From contig NZ_MAEH01000014.1 of assembly GCF_009933135.1 (NCBI RefSeq), positions 434,001 through 498,000 of the forward strand: 64,000 nt of DNA, given 5' to 3'. Positions 60,644 to 64,000 of the stretch are shown piece after piece. This DNA is from Candidatus Enterococcus leclercqii. GTDB lineage: Bacteria > Bacillota > Bacilli > Lactobacillales > Enterococcaceae. Numbering within the stretch: position 1 is the stretch's first letter; each line of letters opens with the position of its first letter. Made by a program: the position numbers and the translations under genes. The notes beneath the pieces are model-generated. The model made no database searches, was not told the DNA's origin, and saw only the letters and a program-made list of their open reading frames with translations.

Positions 60644-62482
60644 GTGAAATTACGTGAAGACATCCGCAACGTGGCCATCATCGCCCACGTCGACCACGGA
60701 AAAACCACATTAGTCGATGAATTATTGAAACAATCCGATACTCTGGATAGCCATACACAGTTGGCTGAACGGGCAATGGACTCCAATGCGTTGGAAAAAG
60801 AGCGGGGAATCACCATTCTGGCGAAAAACACCGCTGTTGAATATAAAGACCACAAGATCAATATCATGGATACCCCTGGACACGCGGACTTTGGTGGCGA
60901 AGTTGAACGGATCATGAAAATGGTTGATGGTGTATTGCTGGTAGTTGATGCTTATGAAGGAACGATGCCTCAAACTCGTTTCGTATTGAAAAAAGCGTTG
61001 GAACAACATCTGATTCCAATCGTAGTAGTCAACAAAATCGACAAGCCTTCTGCTCGTCCGGAACATGTAGTTGATGAAGTGTTGGAATTGTTTATCGAAT
61101 TGGGAGCCGATGATGACCAACTGGATTTTCCTGTGATCTATGCGTCTGCTTTGAATGGTACCTCAAGTCTTTCCGATGATCCTGCTGACCAAGAAGCGAC
61201 AATGGCTCCAATCTTTGACACTATTTTGGAACACATCCCAGCTCCGGTAGATAATAGCGACGAGCCCCTGCAATTCCAAGTATCCTTGCTAGACTATAAT
61301 GAATATGTGGGACGTATCGGGATCGGTCGAGTTTTCCGTGGAACTATTCGTGTAGGTGACCAAGTGGCATTGATGAAACTGGATGGGGAAGTCAAAAAAT
61401 TCCGAGTAACAAAACTGTTTGGTTTCTTCGGTTTGAAACGTCAAGAAATTCAAGAAGCCAAAGCTGGCGATTTGATTGCTGTTTCAGGGATGGAAGATAT
61501 CTTCGTTGGTGAAACAGTTACGCCTGTAGACCACCAAGATGCCTTGCCAATCCTGCATATTGATGAACCAACCTTGCAGATGACTTTCTTGGTGAACAAC
61601 TCACCGTTTGCTGGCCGTGAAGGGAAATTCGTCACTGCACGTAAGATTGAAGAACGTCTGATGTCTCAACTGCAAACCGATGTTTCACTGCGGGTCGATT
61701 CTATTGCACCGGATGCTTGGATTGTATCTGGTCGTGGCGAACTGCATCTGTCTATTTTGATTGAAAATATGCGTCGTGAAGGCTTTGAACTGCAAGTATC
61801 ACGTCCTGAAGTAATCGAACGTGAAATCGACGGTGTCAAATGCGAACCATTTGAACGGGTGCAAATTGATACACCGGAAGAATATATGGGTTCTGTAATC
61901 GAAGCTTTGGGTGTACGTAAAGGCGAAATGCAAGATATGATCCATACCGGTAACGGACAAGTTCGGATTATCTTCTTGGTACCTGCTCGTGGCTTGATTG
62001 GGTTTAGTACAGACTTCTTATCTATGACCCGTGGTTACGGGATCATGGCTCATACCTTTGATGCGTATCTACCGATGGTTCCTGGACAGATCGGTGGTCG
62101 TCACCAAGGTGCCTTAGTTTCTATCGACCAAGGGAAAGCAACAACATATTCCATCATGTCTGTGGAAGAACGCGGAACAGTCTTTGTTGAGCCCGGGACA
62201 GAAGTTTATGAAGGCATGATCGTCGGTGAAAACTCTCGGGATAAAGACTTAACTGTCAATATTACGAAAGCCAAACAAATGACTAACGTCCGTTCTGCGA
62301 CGAAAGATCAGACTTCCGTCATTAAAAAACCACGTATCTTGACGTTGGAAGAATCATTGGAATTTTTGAACGAAGACGAGTACTGCGAAGTGACACCAGA
62401 AAGTATCCGGCTACGGAAACAAATTTTGAACAAAAATGAACGTGAAAAAGCAGCTAAAAAGAAAAAAATTGCTGCCGAATAA
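60644..62482 (+). CDS. typA: Ribosome-associated GTPase TypA/BipA
   Basis: TypA is a translational GTPase related to EF-G that assists ribosome assembly and stress or cold adaptation. Its 612 residues fit the family. G1 is AHVDHGKTT, G2 RGITI, G3 DTPGHADFGGE and G4 NKIDKP. Domains III, V and the unique C-terminal domain follow. It starts at GTG 60644 behind AGAGGAG. Terminators flank it on both sides. Confidence 0.97.
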   Translation: MKLREDIRNVAIIAHVDHGKTTLVDELLKQSDTLDSHTQLAERAMDSNALEKERGITILAKNTAVEYKDHKINIMDTPGHADFGGEVERIMKMVDGVLLVVDAYEGTMPQTRFVLKKALEQHLIPIVVVNKIDKPSARPEHVVDEVLELFIELGADDDQLDFPVIYASALNGTSSLSDDPADQEATMAPIFDTILEHIPAPVDNSDEPLQFQVSLLDYNEYVGRIGIGRVFRGTIRVGDQVALMKLDGEVKKFRVTKLFGFFGLKRQEIQEAKAGDLIAVSGMEDIFVGETVTPVDHQDALPILHIDEPTLQMTFLVNNSPFAGREGKFVTARKIEERLMSQLQTDVSLRVDSIAPDAWIVSGRGELHLSILIENMRREGFELQVSRPEVIEREIDGVKCEPFERVQIDTPEEYMGSVIEALGVRKGEMQDMIHTGNGQVRIIFLVPARGLIGFSTDFLSMTRGYGIMAHTFDAYLPMVPGQIGGRHQGALVSIDQGKATTYSIMSVEERGTVFVEPGTEVYEGMIVGENSRDKDLTVNITKAKQMTNVRSATKDQTSVIKKPRILTLEESLEFLNEDEYCEVTPESIRLRKQILNKNEREKAAKKKKIAAE

Positions 62483-62489
62483 TTTTCGC

Positions 62490-62545
62490 AAAGAGTGCAA
62501 TCTTTCCATGGTATTATTACCACAGAAAGATTGCACTCTTTTTTT
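62490..62545 (+). terminator. Intrinsic terminator of typA
   Basis: AAAGAGTGCAATCTTTC (62490-62506) and GAAAGATTGCACTCTTT (62525-62541) pair perfectly over 17 bp, then T. The loop also has TGGT/ACCA. Confidence 0.95.
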
Positions 62546-63097
62546 GAGGAAATTTATCAAGAGAGTACGAAGAGTCCAGGTTCTACAATATTTAGTGTTG
62601 GTGGAAACTCTCCGGATTTCTTCCAACATTTTTTTGTATGCGAAGTATAGAAAAAGAGATATCCAATAGAATGAAGTCGACTAAAACAGTCTCTATTCAA
62701 AGAAAAAGAGGCTGAAACGGGCTTTTCTTAATGAAATCTCAGAAAGTGCCGATACGTGCTTTTTCTTAACAATATTTTACGAACGTTATTAAAAGAGACC
62801 TTTATCAATCAAGACCTGTTTTGTTAGAGATTTCTTTATCTATGTGGAAAACTACTTTTGAAAAAAGAGAATAGATATTGTTCCAAAGGGATTTTTGTAC
62901 GAAATCGGTTAGTTGGAGAAAGTCATAATCAGTCTTTGTTGTTTCACGAAAGCATATTGTTTCACGGGTTATTTAGTATGTCTGATTTTTACACGAATGC
63001 TTTGAACACTAGTTAGTTTTTTGTTCGGTATTTCATTTGCTTTCTTGAAAATATTATGAAAGGTTTTTGAGAGGGTATCCAAATTGATGGTGAACTA
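62546..63097. other. Gene-poor AT-rich region between typA and ylaN
   Basis: No frame here has both a credible start and recognisable protein content. The only repeat I see is a direct TTGTTTCACG at 62939-62948 and 62957-62966. No rRNA, tRNA or known riboswitch is recognised. Confidence 0.6.
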
Positions 63098-63106
63098 TGC
63101 TATAAT
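63098..63106 (+). promoter_or_regulatory. Extended -10 promoter of ylaN-ftsW
   Basis: TGcTATAAT is a perfect extended -10. TTGATG at 63084 is too close to serve as -35. The 70-nt leader has a small CCTA/TAGG hairpin. Confidence 0.65.
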
Positions 63107-63179
63107 AATGAAACTGAAGCGTACTGGACCTTGTCCTACGGGATAGGCAGATAGTTCAGGACCGAAAGGAAGGATAATC

Positions 63180-63473
63180 ATGGAATTTTCGCCGGAATTC
63201 GCATTGGAGCTGCTTGTCCAAGATGCTGACCGCATCAAAAAGCTGATTAAAAATCAAAAGAACAGTCAATGCATTTCGCAATGTAAAGCTTTTGAAGAAG
63301 TGGTCGATACACAGATGTATGGTTTTTCCCGGCAAGTGACCTATGCTGTCCGTCTCGGTCTGGTTTCCAATGAAATGGGGCACCAACTGATGGCAGATTT
63401 GGAAAAAGAGCTGAATCGTCTCTACACGGAAGTTTACGAAGACCAAAAATCCGACGTCAGCAAGGAGGCTTAG
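63180..63473 (+). CDS. ylaN: YlaN family protein (DUF1507/UPF0358)
   Basis: This 97-residue helical cytosolic protein is conserved in Bacilli directly before ftsW. Residues about 10-40 (LLVQDADRIKKLIKNQKNS) match the family. It is linked to iron homeostasis through Fur in Bacillus and Staphylococcus; that role here is by homology. GAAAGGAAGG precedes ATG. ftsW starts 4 nt after its stop. Confidence 0.93.
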   Translation: MEFSPEFALELLVQDADRIKKLIKNQKNSQCISQCKAFEEVVDTQMYGFSRQVTYAVRLGLVSNEMGHQLMADLEKELNRLYTEVYEDQKSDVSKEA

Positions 63474-63477
63474 GCCT

Positions 63478-64000
63478 TTGCCGACAAAGTTGAAAAAACG
63501 CCACCTGATGGATTATGGGATTTTGATTCCCTATTTGATTTTATGTGTTTTTGGGTTGGTGATGGTTTACAGTTCCACCTCCTATGATCAGCTGGTTAAA
63601 GGGTTAAATCCTATGGAACCGGTTATCAAGCAAGCGGCTTTCTTTGTGATTAGCCTGGTCTTGATTGGGATCATTTATAAAATGAAAACTGACTTTTTGA
63701 AACGTAAAAATTTATCTGCTATAGCTATTGTTGTGATGCTGGCGTTGTTGATCTTTACCCGTTTTTTTTACAATCATCAGGTAAATGGGGCGTACGGTTG
63801 GATCAAACTGCCAGGGATGACCATCCAACCCGCAGAGTTTTTCAAAATTATTGTCATTTGGTTTTTAGCAGTGAAACTGGCTGCTCGTCAGAAGATTATC
63901 AATGAGCCTGGTATTCCTAAACGACTGTCGATGCCTCTTCTTTATGTATTTTCAGGTATTATCATTATCGCTTTGATGCCTGACCTTGGGAATGCAGCGA
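63478..64000 (+). CDS. ftsW: Cell-division lipid II polymerase FtsW, 3' end cut off by window
   Basis: This is the N-terminal part (about 174 residues) of a SEDS-family membrane glycosyltransferase. Several membrane helices are visible, with VFGLVMVYSSTSYD and the family motif GAYGWIKLPGMTIQPAEFFK. FtsW polymerises septal peptidoglycan; RodA is the close relative. The ylaN neighbour favours FtsW. It starts at TTG 63478, 9 nt after AAGGAGG at the end of ylaN. No stop occurs before the window end. Confidence 0.9.
   Translation, partial: MPTKLKKRHLMDYGILIPYLILCVFGLVMVYSSTSYDQLVKGLNPMEPVIKQAAFFVISLVLIGIIYKMKTDFLKRKNLSAIAIVVMLALLIFTRFFYNHQVNGAYGWIKLPGMTIQPAEFFKIIVIWFLAVKLAARQKIINEPGIPKRLSMPLLYVFSGIIIIALMPDLGNAA

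Overview
This is a chromosomal window from a low-to-moderate-GC Gram-positive bacterium of the order Lactobacillales, most likely Enterococcaceae (Enterococcus or a close relative). The basis is protein character (enterococcal-type RibF, a GlnP with fused binding protein and permease, a four-gene pyruvate dehydrogenase operon, an Mga-type regulator), the gene order typA-ylaN-ftsW, CIRCE control of hrcA-grpE-dnaK, and strong AGGAGG ribosome binding sites with frequent GTG/TTG starts. Genus is an inference. I saw no rRNA, tRNA, insertion sequence, prophage or CRISPR array; this is mostly core genome.

Layout. 1-9.9 kb: the 3' part of ribF, a membrane-anchored polysaccharide deacetylase, hemW, the heat-shock cluster hrcA-grpE-dnaK-dnaJ behind two CIRCE operators, and a GldA-like dehydrogenase. 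10-12.2 kb: glnPQ amino-acid ABC transporter on the minus strand. 12.4-17.6 kb: uvrB (with a LexA/SOS box) and uvrA. 17.6-26.3 kb: amino-acid racemase, GH1 phospho-beta-glucosidase, a DUF1648 membrane protein, tmcAL, a YebC-family protein, two divergent aromatic-acid-exporter-family genes and a Gfo/Idh/MocA oxidoreductase. 26.6-29.4 kb: an overlapping operon with an unknown protein, a VanY-like carboxypeptidase, a GH73 glucosaminidase and a TIM-barrel-like protein. 29.5-30.1 kb: two small unknown genes on the minus strand.

30.2-48.8 kb is a purine block: guanine riboswitch-xpt-pbuX, purEKB, purCSQLFMNHD and guaC. purE, purC and guaC each carry a PurBox (CCGAAC core) 66-67 nt upstream of the -10 element, the geometry expected of a PurR activator. 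A small minus-strand gene with its own inverted-repeat operator sits between purB and purC.

48.8-53.6 kb: an Mga-family regulator divergent from an mgtA Mg2+ P-type ATPase. The mgtA leader holds a complete M-box riboswitch with terminator and, further downstream, a short ORF rich in Pro and Glu that resembles enterobacterial MgtL. A hairpin over its stop codon could control the mgtA Shine-Dalgarno. This apparent double Mg2+ sensor is the most interesting system in the window. 54-59.2 kb: pdhABCD with an upstream Rex/Crp-like palindrome. 59.3-64 kb: UPF0223 gene, an inositol-monophosphatase-family gene whose start lies in a 15-bp tandem repeat, typA behind a terminator-like attenuator, a 700-nt gene-poor stretch, ylaN and the 5' part of ftsW.

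All base-pairing and promoter assignments were made by eye from the sequence; no folding or database search was run.
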